Below, in pieces: positions 30,174-30,971 of a DNA stretch of 30,971 bases; position 1 is the stretch's first letter; every line of letters starts with the position of its first letter. Below the pieces are notes generated by a model. That model was not told the origin of the DNA, did not search any database, and saw only the letters and a list, made by a program, of their open reading frames with translations. This stretch comes from Atkinsonella hypoxylon (taxonomy: Eukaryota; Ascomycota; Sordariomycetes; Hypocreales; Clavicipitaceae). The DNA is taken from positions 1 to 30,971 of the forward strand of contig JFHB01000284.1 of the NCBI GenBank assembly GCA_000729835.1. Direction: 5' to 3'. The position numbers and the translations under genes are program-made.

Positions 30174-30971
30174 ATGCCTATCACGATGGCAAGGTCAAAC
30201 CCAGCCTGGAAGCCTAAAGCCATTATCTTTTCTCTCCTCGCAGTCTTCCTTGACTCTTGGGAGCTTTGGGATGGACCAATTCCTTCAGAGACAGCAGCGG
30301 CAGGAAGTATATGGCGAGTGACATATATCAACAATACATTCAGTACTGGAGAGCATGTGCCACACGAGACAATCAAAGAAGCCGCTCCTCAACTGGCTGG
30401 CTGGCCCAACTCAACTCCGACAAAACTTCTAGGCGGCTGGTCTGAAGCCGAGACCTGGCCTGAAGTCGGCTCTACGCTGCGAAAGCTGCAGGAGGAAGGC
30501 TACGGAATGGGCGTCGTCATGAGTTGCTGCCCGGAAGTAGGTCATGTTGAGGCCCCAAACATCGCCAGGATTGCCTACCACGATTACGGCAAGAGTATAC
30601 TTAATGGCACCGTCACAGAAGAACAACTCTTGAAGCCAGGACCCGATGCGTACAAGGCCATTCTTGACGCCATAGGAATCGAGGCAAAGGATGCTCTGTT
30701 TGTGGGAAGCAGCGCGGGCGACATCAAGGGAGCGGCCATGGCCGGCATGAAAGTCGCGTGGCATAGCAATGGTGGAAGCAACGGCGGCGGCAACTGGTCA
30801 CCTTTGCGAGACAGACCAGCATCAAATGGTACAAGCGGGCGAGGTGGGAATGGCAACTGGTCTCCTTTGCGAGACAGACCAGCATCAAATGGTATAAACA
30901 GGCGAGATAGGCATGGCAACTGGTCTCCTTTGCCAGGCAGACCAGCATCAAATGATATCAACAGGCAAAAT
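30174..30971 (+). CDS. Haloacid-dehalogenase-like HAD protein with C-terminal repeats (partial; 3' end outside window)
   Basis: 266 codons are open to the window edge without a stop. It resembles type II (L-2-) haloacid dehalogenases of the HAD superfamily. KAIIFSLLAVFLDSW (residues 15-29) aligns with the usual KAIIFDLLTALLDSW, so Ser20 (30231-30233) replaces the nucleophilic Asp. The cap region follows (WRVTYINNTFSTGEHVP, then AETWPEVGSTLRKL). Motif II, normally VVTNCS, reads VVMSCC. Lys154 (LLKPGPDAYKAIL) and Asp183 (FVGSSAGDIKGAAMAGM) of motifs III and IV remain. After VAWHSNGG, where the family normally ends, a Gly/Asn linker leads into 21-residue repeats beginning GNWSPLRDRPASNG. The start is the first ATG after an in-frame stop; Met5 is an alternative. 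Inferred: it lacks dehalogenase chemistry. Confidence 0.8.
   Translation, partial: MPITMARSNPAWKPKAIIFSLLAVFLDSWELWDGPIPSETAAAGSIWRVTYINNTFSTGEHVPHETIKEAAPQLAGWPNSTPTKLLGGWSEAETWPEVGSTLRKLQEEGYGMGVVMSCCPEVGHVEAPNIARIAYHDYGKSILNGTVTEEQLLKPGPDAYKAILDAIGIEAKDALFVGSSAGDIKGAAMAGMKVAWHSNGGSNGGGNWSPLRDRPASNGTSGRGGNGNWSPLRDRPASNGINRRDRHGNWSPLPGRPASNDINRQN
30789..30971 (+). repeat. 63-bp in-frame tandem repeat (21 aa), at least 2.9 units
   Basis: Units begin with GGCAACTGGTC at 30789, 30852 and 30915, and the third runs off the window. Each encodes a variant of GNWSPLRDRPASNG plus a basic Asn/Arg/Gly spacer. The period is a multiple of three and the frame stays open in all copies. Confidence 0.88.

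Noticed and set aside
30017..30376. Minus-strand frame with GGYQ repeats and a hydrophobic segment
   Set aside because: It is antisense to the HAD-like coding region, whose homology is clear. The GGYQ pattern is just the 12-bp tandem repeat read backwards.
30584..30961. Minus-strand frames with 21-residue repeats (MLVCLAKETSC type)
   Set aside because: They are the shadow of the in-frame 63-bp repeat of the HAD-like gene; the plus-strand frame is continuous with a recognised domain.

Overview
The window looks like a piece of nuclear genome from a filamentous ascomycete, most likely a sordariomycete of the Hypocreales. The evidence is the many short introns (about 48-130 nt, GT-AG with CTAAC/CTGAC-like branch points), the fungal-type proteins (Vac8, Snf4, Rfa3, Imp1, mitochondrial IF-3, Alb1) and the scattered TAGGTACCTA and TACGGAGT motifs, which I associate with this order. 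The genus cannot be read from the sequence. I rebuilt exon structures by hand from splice signals, reading-frame phase and family alignment. Every multi-exon model below closes in frame.

Layout. 1-3474 has no intact gene but holds a decayed ankyrin-repeat gene on the minus strand (about 946-2045). 3475-4510 (-) is a bZIP transcription factor. It diverges from RFA3 (6421-6917, +), the small subunit of replication protein A, across 1.9 kb with two short tandem arrays. 7348-8889 (-) is a secreted zinc carboxypeptidase A and 9700-11142 (-) a LIP-type lipase/esterase. 12276-16092 (-) is a large RhoGAP protein and 16775-18392 (-) is SNF4, the AMPK gamma subunit. A 2.6 kb gene-free stretch rich in short palindromes precedes VAC8 (21010-23121, +). 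23773-24356 (-) IMP1 and 24782-25651 (+) mitochondrial IF-3 form a divergent pair of mitochondrial genes. 25873-26452 (-) is the ribosome-biogenesis factor Alb1.

The right end is the most unusual part. An amidase-signature protein (26833-29298, -) keeps its fold motifs and catalytic lysine but lacks both catalytic serines, and its best gene model needs a GC-AG intron. Across an 875 bp intergenic region, a HAD-fold haloacid-dehalogenase-like gene (30174 to the window end, +) has serine in place of the nucleophilic aspartate. It also carries 63-bp (21-residue) tandem repeats at its C-terminal end and a 12-bp tandem repeat just before its start codon. This head-to-head pair of apparent pseudoenzymes is my best candidate for something undescribed.

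Most of the other genes are conserved housekeeping or signalling functions: DNA replication, Rho and AMPK signalling, vacuole inheritance, mitochondrial protein processing and translation, and ribosome assembly. There is no sign of an operon-like or biosynthetic cluster. No tRNA, rRNA, CRISPR or intact transposon was recognised.
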